A stretch of 64,000 nucleotides of DNA from Siccirubricoccus sp. G192 (lineage in GTDB: Bacteria > Pseudomonadota > Alphaproteobacteria > Acetobacterales > Acetobacteraceae), in the NCBI RefSeq assembly GCF_019084075.1, contig NZ_JAHREN010000001.1, forward strand, positions 744,001 through 808,000. The letters are read 5' to 3'. The notes beneath the pieces were generated by a model. The model made no database searches and was not told the origin of the DNA. It saw only the letters and a list, made by a program, of their open reading frames with translations. Below are positions 53,294-62,008 of the stretch, one piece after another (the stretch's first letter is position 1; every line of letters begins with the position of its first letter). The translations under genes were made by a program, and so were the position numbers.

Positions 53294-54313
53294 TCACCGC
53301 AGCGGCAGGGCATACATCAGCCCGCCGCGGGTCCAGAGGTCGTTCAGCCCGCGCTCCAGCCCGATCGGCGAGCCCTGGCCGAGCGTGCGGTCGAAGACCT
53401 CGCCGTAATTCCCCACCTGCTTCAGCAGGTTGAAGGCCCAGGCCTCGTCCAGGCCGAGCGCCTTGCCGAAACCCGGCGTCACGCCGAGGATGCGCTGGAT
53501 ATTGGGGTCCTGGCTGCGGCGCATCTCATCGACATTGGCCCGGGTGATGCCCACTTCCTCGGCCTCGATCATGGCGCGCAGCACCCAGGCCACCACGTCC
53601 AGCCACTGGTCGTCGCCATGGCGCACCATGGGGCCGAGCGGCTCCTTGCTGACGCGCTCCGGCAGGACGACATGCGCCTCCGGCTCGCGCAGCGCCGAGA
53701 CGCGGAGCGCGGCGAGCTGCGAGGCATCCGTGGTCATGGCGTCGCAGCGGCCGGACTGGTAGGCGGCGGTCATCTCATCCATGGAGGAGAGCACCACGGG
53801 CTGGATGCGGATGCCCTCCCGCCGCGCGAAATCGGCCAGGTTCAGTTCCGTGGTGCTGCCCGGCAGGACGCAGACCGTGGCGCCGTCCAACTGCTTCGCG
53901 GCGGTGATATTGGCGCGCTTCGGCACCATGAAGCCCTGGCCGTCGTAGAAATTCACCCCGGCCATGTTGAAGCCGAGCGCGGTGTCGCGCATCAGGGTTT
54001 GGGTCACGTTGCGGGCCAGCACGTCGATCTCGCCGGATTGCAGCGCGACGAAGCGGGTCTGGTAGGTGGTGGGGACGAAGCGGACCTTGCTGCTGTCGCC
54101 GAAGACCGCGGCGGCGATGGCGCGGCAGAATTCGGCATCCAGCCCCTGGAAGACGCCGCGGGCATCGGGGGCGGAAAAGCCCGCCACCCCGGTGTTCACG
54201 CCGCAAATCACTTGCCCGCGAGCCTTCACCGTATCGAAGCTCTGGCCGGCCTGGGCAGCGCCCGCAACCAGGGATAGCGACGCCGCAAGCATCGGTAGAA
54301 TTGCACGCAACAT
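53294..54313 (-). CDS. Amino acid ABC transporter substrate-binding protein (AapJ-like)
   Basis: The 339-residue periplasmic receptor has a signal peptide (MLRAILPMLAASLSLVAGAA, cleavage after AQA) and type II binding fold: VKARGQVICGVNTGVAGFSA, FQGLDAEFCRAIAAAVFGDS, FVALQSGEIDVLARNVTQTL, AAKQLDGATVCVLPGSTTEL and the C-terminal LKQVGNYGEVFDRTLGQGSP. These match the general L-amino-acid receptor AapJ/BztA. No aapQMP genes follow, so it is an orphan receptor here. It converges with the SDR gene across 9 bases. Confidence 0.9.
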   Translation of the reverse strand: MLRAILPMLAASLSLVAGAAQAGQSFDTVKARGQVICGVNTGVAGFSAPDARGVFQGLDAEFCRAIAAAVFGDSSKVRFVPTTYQTRFVALQSGEIDVLARNVTQTLMRDTALGFNMAGVNFYDGQGFMVPKRANITAAKQLDGATVCVLPGSTTELNLADFARREGIRIQPVVLSSMDEMTAAYQSGRCDAMTTDASQLAALRVSALREPEAHVVLPERVSKEPLGPMVRHGDDQWLDVVAWVLRAMIEAEEVGITRANVDEMRRSQDPNIQRILGVTPGFGKALGLDEAWAFNLLKQVGNYGEVFDRTLGQGSPIGLERGLNDLWTRGGLMYALPLR

Positions 54314-54454
54314 CCTACTCTCCCTTGGATGAAACCGAGGGAAGTCTAGGCGGTTCCGCGGTTCGGCGCCATGCCGGCAATGATTTTCGGCTTGTTCACC
54401 TGGCATGTAAATAGTATGTGTCTGGCCCGATCACGTTACGCGGAGCCGAGCCCG

Positions 54455-54673
54455 ATGGCCGTCCTGTCCCAGACCACCGCGCCTGAGACCGAAAGCACCG
54501 ACCATTCCGCGCTGCGCCTCATGCTCTCCTATGTGGAGGCGGAATGCCGGCGGATCGGCCTGGCGGATGCGGCGAAGCATGCGGCGCTCGCCGCGGCCCT
54601 GATGCCGGAGACCCTGGAACAGCCAGTGGTCGCGGCCGAGCCCCGCCGGCCCCGCAGCCTCCGCCTGCACTGA
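54455..54673 (+). CDS. Small hypothetical protein
   Basis: The 72-residue product begins MAVLSQTTAPETESTDHSAL and contains the helix RLMLSYVEAECRRIGLADAA followed by KHAALAAALM. The remaining tail is Pro/Arg-rich. It is acidic and helical and lacks a signal. I believe similar short proteins exist in Roseomonas relatives, but I cannot name a family. The ribosome site is modest (GGAGCCGAG). It is divergent from the amino-acid receptor. Confidence 0.5.
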   Translation: MAVLSQTTAPETESTDHSALRLMLSYVEAECRRIGLADAAKHAALAAALMPETLEQPVVAAEPRRPRSLRLH

Positions 54674-54780
54674 CACGCCTGCACTGACACCCTGGCAGGG
54701 CGCGGGACCAGGCGCCCCGGGCTGGCGCCCGGCGCGGGCCTGTTGTAAGGGGCCGCGCCCTTCCTGGATCGCCTGCCCCC

Positions 54781-54969
54781 ATGGACACCCCGATCGCCGC
54801 CATCCTCTGGCCCGAGGAAGCGGGGCGCGACATCGCCGCGCTGCTGCGCCTGCTGGAGCATCTGGAGGATGCCTGCCTCGATCTCGGCGCGGATGACGCC
54901 GCCGCGCATCTGGTCGAGGCCGCCTCCGCCCTGGCCCGCACCGGGCTGCTGCGCCGCCGCGCGGCGTAG
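54781..54969 (+). CDS. Small helical hypothetical protein
   Basis: The 62-residue product is MDTPIAAILWPEEAGRDIAA, LLRLLEHLEDACLDLGADDA, ending LARTGLLRRRAA. It is amphipathic and helical with no signal peptide. There is no strong ribosome site. The position, 9 bases before the convergent metW stop, is compatible with a real gene, but evidence is limited to length and composition. Confidence 0.4.
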   Translation: MDTPIAAILWPEEAGRDIAALLRLLEHLEDACLDLGADDAAAHLVEAASALARTGLLRRRAA

Positions 54970-54978
54970 GGGAAGGGC

Positions 54979-55644
54979 TCAGCCCCGCCGCAACTGGAAC
55001 AGCGCCTGTTCGCCGAACAGGTTGGCCAGCCGGGCGGAGCGCCGCCAGGGCGCCTTCATGCCGTGCTCATCCACGGCCAGCCACTGCTCCACCACATAGC
55101 CCTCCAGCGCGCAGAGGTCGAAGAAGTCGCGGATGGTGCAGGGATGGATGTTCGGCGTCTCGTACCAGTGGCGGTGCCAGGTGCCGGTCATCGGCATGCG
55201 CCCGGCCGAGAGCAATTGCCAACGCACCAGCCAGTGGCCGAAATTCGGGAAGCTGACCACCGCGTGGCGGCCGATCCGCAGCATCTGCCGCAGCACCTCG
55301 CGCGGGCGTTCCACCGCCTGGAGGGTGCGGGAGAGCACGACGAAATCGAAGGCGCCATCCGGGTAGAAGGCCAGGTCGTGGTCGGCATCGCCATGGATCA
55401 CCGCGAGGCCGGCCGCGACGGCCCGGGTCGCCTCCGCCATGTCGATCTCGATGCCGCGGGCATCGGCGCCCTTCTCGGCGGTGAGATGCGCCAGCAGCGC
55501 GCCGTCGCCGCAGCCGATATCCAGCACCTTGGCGCCGGCCGGGATCATCTCCGCGATCAGCCGGAGGTCGAGCCGCATGTTCTTGGCGACGTAGCGGATG
55601 CCGCCGCTGCCGGGCCCCTGACCTGCCCGCGGATGGCCGTCCAT
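54979..55644 (-). CDS. metW: Methionine biosynthesis protein MetW
   Basis: The 221-residue class I SAM-dependent methyltransferase-fold protein is of the MetW type: MRLDLRLIAEMIPAGAKVLD, IGCGDGALLAHLTAEKGADA (SAM site), FDFVVLSRTLQAVERPREVL, RHAVVSFPNFGHWLVRWQLL and the family-specific TWHRHWYETPNIHPCTIRDF. MetW works with MetX in homoserine acetylation in many proteobacteria. It lies directly after metX on the minus strand with a 2-base gap, the usual metXW operon. Confidence 0.94.
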   Translation of the reverse strand: MDGHPRAGQGPGSGGIRYVAKNMRLDLRLIAEMIPAGAKVLDIGCGDGALLAHLTAEKGADARGIEIDMAEATRAVAAGLAVIHGDADHDLAFYPDGAFDFVVLSRTLQAVERPREVLRQMLRIGRHAVVSFPNFGHWLVRWQLLSAGRMPMTGTWHRHWYETPNIHPCTIRDFFDLCALEGYVVEQWLAVDEHGMKAPWRRSARLANLFGEQALFQLRRG

Positions 55645-55646
55645 CC

Positions 55647-56801
55647 CTAGACCCCCAGCCGGTCGGCGCAGCCGGCCAGGAAGCCGCCGAGCGCCCGGTG
55701 GAAATCCGGCTCGTCCAGCAGGAAGGCGTCATGGCCCTTGTCGGAGGCGATCTCGACGAAGCTCACATTCGCCGCCGCGGCGTTCAGCGCGCGGACGAGC
55801 GCCCGGCTTTCGCTGGTCGGGAACAGCCAGTCGCTGCTGAAGCTGGCCACGAAGAAGCGCGTGGCGGTGCCGCGGAAGGCGGCGGCCAGGTCGCCACCAT
55901 GGTCGGCGGCCAGGTCGAAATAGTCCATCGCTCGGGTAATGGTCAGGTAGGAATTCGCATCGAAGCGGCGGACGAAGGTGCTGCCCTGGTGGCGGAGGTA
56001 GCTCTCCACCTCGAAGACATCCTCCAGGAAGGTGAGGGCGCTGGCGCCGCGCAGCTTGCGGCCGAATTTCCGGGTCAGCGCCTGCTCGCTCAGATAGGTG
56101 ATATGCGCCACCATCCGCGCCACCGAGAGCCCCTGCGCCGGCACCCGCCCGTCCCGCCAGTATTCGCCGCCGCGCCAGTCGGGGTCGGCCTGGATGGCGG
56201 CGCGGCCGACCTCATGGAAGGCGATGTTCTGGGCGCTGTGATGCGCGGCGGTGGCAATGGGGGCGGCGGCATAGACCGCCTCCGGATAGGTCGCCGCCCA
56301 TTCCAGCACCTGCATCCCGCCCATCGAGCCGCCGATCACCCCGAGCAGCCGGGCAATGCCGAGATGCTCCACCAGGCGCTTCTGGGCCCGGACCATGTCG
56401 CGGACGGTGATATTGGGGAAATCCGTGCCCCAGGGCCGGCCGAGCGGGTGGCCCTCGGGGTCGGTCATTTCCTCGCGCGGGCCGGTCGAGCCCATGCAGC
56501 CGCCCAGCACATTGGCGCAGACGACGAAGAAGCGGTCCGTATCCAGCGGCTTGCCGGGGCCGACCAGGCTGTCCCACCAGCCGGCGCGGCCGGTGAGGGG
56601 CTGCGGCTCGGCCACGTACTGGTCGCCGGTGAGGGCGTGGCAGACCAGCACGGCATTGCTGCGGGCGGCGTTCAGGGTGCCGTAGGTGCGATAGGCCACG
56701 GCCAGGGGCGCGATCACGGTGCCGCAATCCAGTGCCAGGCCGTCGGCGAAGACGGCGCGCTGGTGGTCCACCTGCGGAAAGGGGGCGACGGGTGCTGACA
56801 T
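55647..56801 (-). CDS. metX: Homoserine O-acetyltransferase
   Basis: The 384-residue alpha/beta hydrolase makes O-acetyl- (or succinyl-) homoserine for methionine synthesis. Features are [40 protein letters not shown], the nucleophile elbow [40 protein letters not shown] (Asp) and [20 protein letters not shown] (His). It is full length, with metW next. The ATG at 56801 was chosen since the conserved N-terminus begins soon after; a longer open frame upstream overlaps the chorismate mutase gene and is not plausible. The short divergent leader holds a structured element. Confidence 0.94.
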   Translation of the reverse strand: MSAPVAPFPQVDHQRAVFADGLALDCGTVIAPLAVAYRTYGTLNAARSNAVLVCHALTGDQYVAEPQPLTGRAGWWDSLVGPGKPLDTDRFFVVCANVLGGCMGSTGPREEMTDPEGHPLGRPWGTDFPNITVRDMVRAQKRLVEHLGIARLLGVIGGSMGGMQVLEWAATYPEAVYAAAPIATAAHHSAQNIAFHEVGRAAIQADPDWRGGEYWRDGRVPAQGLSVARMVAHITYLSEQALTRKFGRKLRGASALTFLEDVFEVESYLRHQGSTFVRRFDANSYLTITRAMDYFDLAADHGGDLAAAFRGTATRFFVASFSSDWLFPTSESRALVRALNAAAANVSFVEIASDKGHDAFLLDEPDFHRALGGFLAGCADRLGV

Positions 56802-56823
56802 GCCGGGTATGGGTCTCAGGCCC

Positions 56824-56909
56824 GCAGCAATAGGCGCCCGGAGCCCGCGCTTCAACCGCTGCCATGGCTCCGCCCGCTTGGCGAGCGGCCCGGCCACGTC
56901 TATTGCTGC
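56824..56909. promoter_or_regulatory. Structured intergenic element (three-stem fold) between metX and chorismate mutase
   Basis: GCAGCAATAG (56824-56833) pairs exactly with CTATTGCTGC (56900-56909). Extension inward to 56836/56897 adds G-U, C-G and G-C pairs when read as plus-strand RNA. Inside lie two hairpins, GGAGCC/GGCTCC (56840-56845 with 56866-56871) and CCGCT/AGCGG (56874-56878 with 56884-56888). The result is a closed three-way layout in the leader of both divergent genes. It matches no riboswitch I know. Confidence 0.5.
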
Positions 56910-56928
56910 CGCGAAAGACGTACCGGAC

Positions 56929-57843
56929 ATGACCCCAGCTTCCGATACCCCCGCCCTCGACCCCGATCTCGCGCCACCCCCGGCCCCCAGCCCGGCCAGG
57001 GATGGCGAGGCCGTGCTGACCGCGTTGCGCGGCGAGATCGATGCCATCGACGATGCCCTGCACGACCTGCTGATGCGCCGCGCCGGGGTGGTGGCGCGGC
57101 TGGCCGCCAGCCGGGCCAAGCCCGGCGCCTCGCCGCTCCGGCCGGGGCGGGAGGCGCAGATCCTCCGCCGCCTGCTGGCCCGCCATGCCGGCCCGCTGCC
57201 GGCCGCGGGCATGGTGCGGCTTTGGCGGGAGATCGTCTCGATCAGCAGCGCCATGCAGAACGGCTTCGCCGTGGCGGTCTTCGCCCGCGGGCCGGAGCAG
57301 GCGCGGCTGGCGCGGCAGCATTTCGGCTCCCTGACGCCGTTGCGCAGCCACCCCGGCCCGGCCCAGGCGCTGGCCGCCGTGGCCGCCGGCGAGGCGCAGG
57401 TGGCCGTGCTGCCCCTGCCGGAGGAGGGCGAGCCGGCCGAGGCCGCCTGGTGGACCAGCCTTGACAGCCCGCGCCTGCAAGTGGTGGCCCGCCTCCCTTT
57501 CCGGTCCGAGGGGCCGGAGCCGGGCGCCGAGGCGCTGGCGGTCGCGCTGGGCGCCCCGGACCCGAGCGGCGCCGACCGCAGCCTGCTCGGCATCGAGATG
57601 CGCGGCGACACCAGCGCCGGGTCCAGCCGCGCCCGCCTGCTGGAGGCGCTCACCCAGGCCGGCCTGCCGCCCCGGATGCTGCTGCTCCGCCGCGACAGCG
57701 GCGTGCTGCGCGCCCTGGCCGAGCTGGAGGGGGTCGTCACCGCGGGCGACCCGCGCCTGGCCGGGCTGCCGGTGGACCGCGCCCTGCCGCTTGGTTTCTA
57801 CGCGGTGCCGCTGCGCGGCGATGAGAACGGAGAACAGGCCTGA
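56929..57843 (+). CDS. Chorismate mutase (AroQ) with degenerate prephenate-dehydratase-like C-terminus
   Basis: The 304-residue protein starts with an AroQ domain ([77 protein letters not shown]; about 25-105), which converts chorismate to prephenate. Next comes a stretch that resembles the prephenate dehydratase fold ([39 protein letters not shown]) but without its TRF motif. A possible ACT-like segment closes it ([20 protein letters not shown]). The dehydratase part is thus probably inactive or regulatory. It heads an operon with HisC-type aminotransferase and TyrA. Confidence 0.8.
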   Translation: MTPASDTPALDPDLAPPPAPSPARDGEAVLTALRGEIDAIDDALHDLLMRRAGVVARLAASRAKPGASPLRPGREAQILRRLLARHAGPLPAAGMVRLWREIVSISSAMQNGFAVAVFARGPEQARLARQHFGSLTPLRSHPGPAQALAAVAAGEAQVAVLPLPEEGEPAEAAWWTSLDSPRLQVVARLPFRSEGPEPGAEALAVALGAPDPSGADRSLLGIEMRGDTSAGSSRARLLEALTQAGLPPRMLLLRRDSGVLRALAELEGVVTAGDPRLAGLPVDRALPLGFYAVPLRGDENGEQA

Positions 57844-58943
57844 TGCCGATGCCGCAGCCGCGCCCCACCATCCTCTCGATCGAACCCTATGTGGGCGGCG
57901 AGTCGAAGATCCCGGGCGTGAACCGGATCGTGAAGCTCTCCTCGAACGAGGGGGCCTTCGGCGTGCCGCCGGGGGCGCAGGCCGCCTACAAGGCCGCCGC
58001 CGGGGAGCTGCACCGCTACCCCGATGGCCATGCCACCGCGCTGCGGGAGGCCATCGGCGCGCGTTTCGGCCTCGATCCCGCGCGCATCGTCTGCGGCAAT
58101 GGCTCGGACGAGCTGATCGCCCATCTCATCCTCGCCTATGGCGGCGAGGGGACGGAGCTGGTGATGAGCGCGCATGGCTTCGTCATGTACGACATCACCG
58201 GCCGCTATGCCGGCTGCCGCGTCATCAAGGTGCCGGAGCGGAACCTCACCGCCGATGTGGACGCCATGCTGGCCGCGGTCGGGCCGCGGACCCGGCTGGT
58301 CTTCCTCGCCAACCCGAACAACCCCACGGGCAGCATGCTGCCGGCGGCCGAGGTGGCGCGGCTGCGCGCCGGCCTGCCGGAGGACGTGCTGCTGGTGATC
58401 GACGCCGCCTATGCGGAATACGTGACGCGGCCGGATTACGACCCCGGCGTGGCGCTGGTCGATGCCGGCACCAATACGGTGATGACGCGCACCTTCAGCA
58501 AGGTTTTCGGCCTTGGCGGCGTGCGGCTCGGCTGGTGCTACGCGCCGGCGCCGGTCGTGGACATCCTGAACCGGGTGCGCGGGCCCTTCAACGTGAACGC
58601 GCCGGCCATGGCGGCGGGCATCGCCGCGCTGGCGGAGCCGGGCTGGGTGGAGAAATCCGTCGCGCACAACAGCGAATGGCGCGAGACACTGAGCGGCGCG
58701 CTGCGCGGCCTCGGCATCACGGTGCATCCCAGCGAGGGCAATTTCATCCTGGCGGATTTCGGCACGGCGGAGCGCGCCAGCGCGGCCGATGCGGCGCTGA
58801 AGGCGCGCGGGCTGATCGTGCGCGCCATGGGCGCCTATAGCCTGCCGCAAGCCTTGCGCATCACCATCGGCACCGCCGAGGAATGCCGCATGGTGCAGGA
58901 GGCGCTGGCCGGCTTCGTGCAGGGTGCGCCGGCTGGTGGCTGA
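57843..58943 (+). CDS. HisC-type histidinol-phosphate / aromatic aminotransferase
   Basis: The 366-residue fold-type I PLP enzyme shows [90 protein letters not shown] and [20 protein letters not shown] with the PLP Lys in [23 protein letters not shown] follows. Its position between chorismate mutase and prephenate dehydrogenase suggests it serves as the aromatic aminotransferase of Tyr/Phe synthesis (HisC2) more than histidine synthesis. It starts one base before the end of the upstream stop codon. Confidence 0.9.
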   Translation: MPMPQPRPTILSIEPYVGGESKIPGVNRIVKLSSNEGAFGVPPGAQAAYKAAAGELHRYPDGHATALREAIGARFGLDPARIVCGNGSDELIAHLILAYGGEGTELVMSAHGFVMYDITGRYAGCRVIKVPERNLTADVDAMLAAVGPRTRLVFLANPNNPTGSMLPAAEVARLRAGLPEDVLLVIDAAYAEYVTRPDYDPGVALVDAGTNTVMTRTFSKVFGLGGVRLGWCYAPAPVVDILNRVRGPFNVNAPAMAAGIAALAEPGWVEKSVAHNSEWRETLSGALRGLGITVHPSEGNFILADFGTAERASAADAALKARGLIVRAMGAYSLPQALRITIGTAEECRMVQEALAGFVQGAPAGG

Positions 58944-58944
58944 C

Positions 58945-59847
58945 ATGCCGCGCGCCTCCGGCGCGACGCCGCTGTTCCAGCGGCTCTGCCTGATCGGCGC
59001 CGGGCTGATCGGCAGTTCCATCGCGCGGGTGGCGCAGGAGCGCGGCGATATCGCCCGAACCGTGGTGGCGCAGACCCGCCGGCCGGAGACCTTGCAGCGG
59101 GTGCGCGAGCTCGGCTTCGCCGATGTGGTGGAGGCGGATGCGGCGCGCGCGGTGCAGGGCGCCGATTGCGTGGTGCTCTGCGTGCCCGTCGGCGCCTATG
59201 CCGGGGTGATGCGGCAGATCGCGCCGCATCTGGCGCCGGGCTGCATCCTGACGGATGTGGGCTCCACCAAGGGCAGCGTGCTGCGCGACCTGGCGCCGCT
59301 GCTGCCCGAGGGCGTGCATCTGGTCCCCGCGCATCCCATGGCGGGCACCGAGCATTCCGGGCCGGATGCCGGCTTCGCCACCCTGTTCCAGGGCCGCTAC
59401 GTCATCCTGACGCCGCCCGAGGGCAGCGACCCGGCGGCGGTGGAGAAGATCGCCGAGCTGTGGCGCCGCTGCGGCTCCATGGTGGAGCGGATGGATGCGG
59501 CGACGCATGACAAGGTGGTGGCGATCGTCTCCCACCTGCCGCACCTGATCGCCTTCACCATCTGCGGCACCGCCGACGATCTGGCCGAGGAAACCCGGGA
59601 GGCGGTGCTGAAATTCGCGGCCTCCGGCTTCCGCGACTTCACCCGCATCGCCGCCAGCGACATCGACATGTGGCGCGACATCTTCCTGAACAACCGCGAA
59701 GCCCTGCTGGAGATGCTGGCCCGCTTCACCGAGGACGCCCATGCGCTGGGCCGCGCGGTGCGCTACGGCCAGGCGGAGTTCATCGAGGACCGGATCAAGC
59801 GCGGGCGGAAGATCCGGCGGGGGCTGATCGAGCGGCACCAGGCATAG
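58945..59847 (+). CDS. tyrA: Prephenate/arogenate dehydrogenase
   Basis: The 300-residue NAD(P)-dependent enzyme converts prephenate or arogenate toward tyrosine. It has the Rossmann motif LCLIGAGLIGSSIARVAQER, then CVVLCVPVGAYAGVMRQIAP, LTDVGSTKGSVLRDLAPLLP, PAHPMAGTEHSGPDAGFATL (catalytic His region) and ATHDKVVAIVSHLPHLIAFT. ATG 58945 is used; a GTG at 58924 overlapping hisC would add seven residues and cannot be excluded. It completes the chorismate mutase-HisC-TyrA operon. Confidence 0.92.
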   Translation: MPRASGATPLFQRLCLIGAGLIGSSIARVAQERGDIARTVVAQTRRPETLQRVRELGFADVVEADAARAVQGADCVVLCVPVGAYAGVMRQIAPHLAPGCILTDVGSTKGSVLRDLAPLLPEGVHLVPAHPMAGTEHSGPDAGFATLFQGRYVILTPPEGSDPAAVEKIAELWRRCGSMVERMDAATHDKVVAIVSHLPHLIAFTICGTADDLAEETREAVLKFAASGFRDFTRIAASDIDMWRDIFLNNREALLEMLARFTEDAHALGRAVRYGQAEFIEDRIKRGRKIRRGLIERHQA

Positions 59848-59902
59848 GGCTTGCCTGCCCGGCCCGAAACCCGCAGGCTTCCCCCAAAACCCGGAGGAAG
59901 CG

Positions 59903-60982
59903 ATGCCCGAGACCGTCGCGCTGGACCGCCCGACCCTGCCGCCCGGCCCCATCACCGGCCCCTCCGCCTGGACCGGGGCGGAGATGGCGCGCAGCACCGA
60001 ATGGCTGCACCAGCTCTCCCCGACCGAACTGGCCGAACTCGATGCCGCCATCCGCGCCCATACGGCCTCCGGCCGCGCCATGGGGGAGATCACGGCGGAG
60101 AGCTTCCGGCTGCCGACGCTCGGGCCCCGCCTCGCCGGCATCCTGCACGATCTGCTGCATGGCCGCGGCTTCACCGTGCTGCGCGGCTTCCCGGTGGAGC
60201 GCTATTCCACCGAGGAGGCGGCCATCGCCTATCTCGGCATCGGCGCGCATTTCGGCAGTTTCCGCAGCCAGAACGCGCGCGGCCATCTGCTCGGGCATGT
60301 GAAGGATATCGGCCTCGACATCTCGAACCCGAATGTCCGCTACTACCAGACCAGCAAGGAGCTGGAATACCACACCGACAGTTGCGACATCGTCGGCCTC
60401 ATCTGCCTGAAGCCGGCCAAATCCGGGGGCGAGAGCCGCATCGTCAGCAGCGTGACGCTCTACAACGAGATCCTGCGCCGCCGACCGGATCTGGTGGGTG
60501 AACTCTTCCACCCCTTCCCCACGGACCGCCGCGGCGAGGTGCCGCCGGGCATGCTGCCCTGGTTCGAGGTGCCGGTCTTCAACTGGCACGAGGGCCAGCT
60601 CAGCACGCTCTATTCCGGCCAGTATATCCGCAGCGCCCAGGTGAATTTCCCCGAATGCCGCCGCCTCACCGCGGCGGAGCACGAGGCGCTGGACCTACTG
60701 GATGCGCTCAGCAACGACCCCGCGCTCAATCTGCAGATCGAATTCCGCCCCGGCGACATGCAGTTCCTGCACAACCACCAGATCCTGCACAGCCGCACCG
60801 ATTTCGAGAATTGGCCCGAGCCCGAACGCCACCGCCACCTGCTGCGGCTCTGGCTGGCGCCCAAGGGCGGCAGGCCGCTGCCCCCCGCCTTCGCGCAGCG
60901 CTATGGCAGCCTGGCGGTGGGCGACCGCGGCGGCATCGTGGTGAAGGACACGGTGCTCACCTTCACCCTGGCGCCGGTCTGA
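59903..60982 (+). CDS. TauD/TfdA family Fe(II)/2-oxoglutarate dioxygenase
   Basis: The 359-residue protein has the non-haem iron triad: ELEYHTDSCDIVGLICLKPA (HxD near 154-156) and LHNHQILHSRTDFENW with the distal His, followed by RHLLRLWLAPKGG carrying the 2-oxoglutarate-binding Arg. FTVLRGFPVERYSTEEAAIA precedes them. The family oxidises taurine, gamma-butyrobetaine, herbicides and others; this subtype is unassigned. The Shine-Dalgarno CCGGAGGAAGCG precedes the ATG at 59903. It overlaps the next gene, a Bug receptor, at TGATG, so uptake and oxidation of the same compound is likely. Confidence 0.88.
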   Translation: MPETVALDRPTLPPGPITGPSAWTGAEMARSTEWLHQLSPTELAELDAAIRAHTASGRAMGEITAESFRLPTLGPRLAGILHDLLHGRGFTVLRGFPVERYSTEEAAIAYLGIGAHFGSFRSQNARGHLLGHVKDIGLDISNPNVRYYQTSKELEYHTDSCDIVGLICLKPAKSGGESRIVSSVTLYNEILRRRPDLVGELFHPFPTDRRGEVPPGMLPWFEVPVFNWHEGQLSTLYSGQYIRSAQVNFPECRRLTAAEHEALDLLDALSNDPALNLQIEFRPGDMQFLHNHQILHSRTDFENWPEPERHRHLLRLWLAPKGGRPLPPAFAQRYGSLAVGDRGGIVVKDTVLTFTLAPV

Positions 60983-61953
60983 TGCGGCGCCGGCTGCTGC
61001 TGGCGGGCGCCCTCGCGCCGCTCGTGCCCCATGCCCGGGCGGAGGAGGCGGCGGATTGGCCGAACCGGCCGGTGCGCATCATCGTGCCCTATGCGCCGGG
61101 CGGCATCCTGGATGCGCTGGCGCGGCTGGTGGCAGACAAGCTCGGCCGCAGCCTCGGCCAACCCTTCGTGGTGGAAAGCCGGGCCGGGGCAGGCGGCAAT
61201 GTCGGGACGGCCTTCGTCGCCCGCGCCAGGGGCGATGCCTATACGCTGCTGATGGGCAATAGCGGCCCGCTGGCGATCAATGCGGCGCTGGCCCGCAACC
61301 TGCCCTTCGACCCGCTGCGCGACTTCATCCCCATCGCGCTGGTGGCGACCACGCCGCTGGTGCTGACGGTGCCCGCGGCCTCGCCGCATCGCAGCGTGGC
61401 CGAGTTCATCGCCTGGGCGCGGGCGGCGCCGACGCCGGTGCTCTACGGCACGCCGGGGGTCGGCACGCCGCAGCACATGGCGACCGAATTCCTGCGGCTC
61501 CGCGCCGGGTTCGAGGCGACGCAGGTGCCCTACACGGGCAGCGCGCCCGTCGTGACGGCGCTGCTGGCCGGCGATGTCGCCTTCGCCATCGAGAACCAGG
61601 CGCTGGTGCTGCCGCAGATCCGCGCCGGCAGCCTGCGGGCGCTCGCCGTCACCACGCCCCAGCGCAGCGCCGAACTGGCCGAGGTGCCGACGCTGGAGCA
61701 GGCGGGGATGGAGGGCTACCAGGTGCGCGGCTGGTACGGGCTGCTGGCGCCGGCCGGGGTGCCCGCGGCCATCATCCCGCGCCTCAATGCCGCGGTGCGG
61801 GAGGCGGTGCGCAGCCCGGATGTGGCGGAACGCCTGGCCAGCTTCGGCTCGCCCTATGTGGCGGGGACGCCGGAGGAATTCGGGGCGCTGATCGCCGCCG
61901 ATATCGAGCGCTGGCGGGAGGTGGCGCGGGTGGCGAACATCACGCTGGAGTAG
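60982..61953 (+). CDS. Bug-family extracytoplasmic solute receptor
   Basis: The 323-residue Bug/TctC-type receptor has a signal peptide (MRRRLLLAGALAPLVPHARA). Family motifs are WPNRPVRIIVPYAPGGILDA, FVVESRAGAGGNVGTAFVAR, LPFDPLRDFIPIALVATTPL, TQVPYTGSAPVVTALLAGDV and the terminal DIERWREVARVANITLE. It starts inside the stop of the TauD dioxygenase gene. The ligand is probably that enzyme's substrate, by context. The IS630 insertion begins 30 bases after its stop, so a former downstream partner could have been displaced. Confidence 0.9.
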   Translation: MRRRLLLAGALAPLVPHARAEEAADWPNRPVRIIVPYAPGGILDALARLVADKLGRSLGQPFVVESRAGAGGNVGTAFVARARGDAYTLLMGNSGPLAINAALARNLPFDPLRDFIPIALVATTPLVLTVPAASPHRSVAEFIAWARAAPTPVLYGTPGVGTPQHMATEFLRLRAGFEATQVPYTGSAPVVTALLAGDVAFAIENQALVLPQIRAGSLRALAVTTPQRSAELAEVPTLEQAGMEGYQVRGWYGLLAPAGVPAAIIPRLNAAVREAVRSPDVAERLASFGSPYVAGTPEEFGALIAADIERWREVARVANITLE

Positions 61954-61983
61954 GAAGGCGCCGCCAGAACTCGCCTGTTTCTA

Positions 61984-62006
61984 TTGATCCGGCCTGGGTA
62001 ATCTTG
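61984..62006. repeat. IS630 left inverted repeat
   Basis: It begins TTGATCCGG and matches the right end (63074-63096, reversed) at 19 of 23 positions. Confidence 0.8.
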
Positions 62007-62008
62007 GG

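Noticed and set aside
56802..56928. SAM-II riboswitch before metX
   Set aside because: The position is right, but I cannot find the conserved SAM-II core; reported only as an unidentified structured element.
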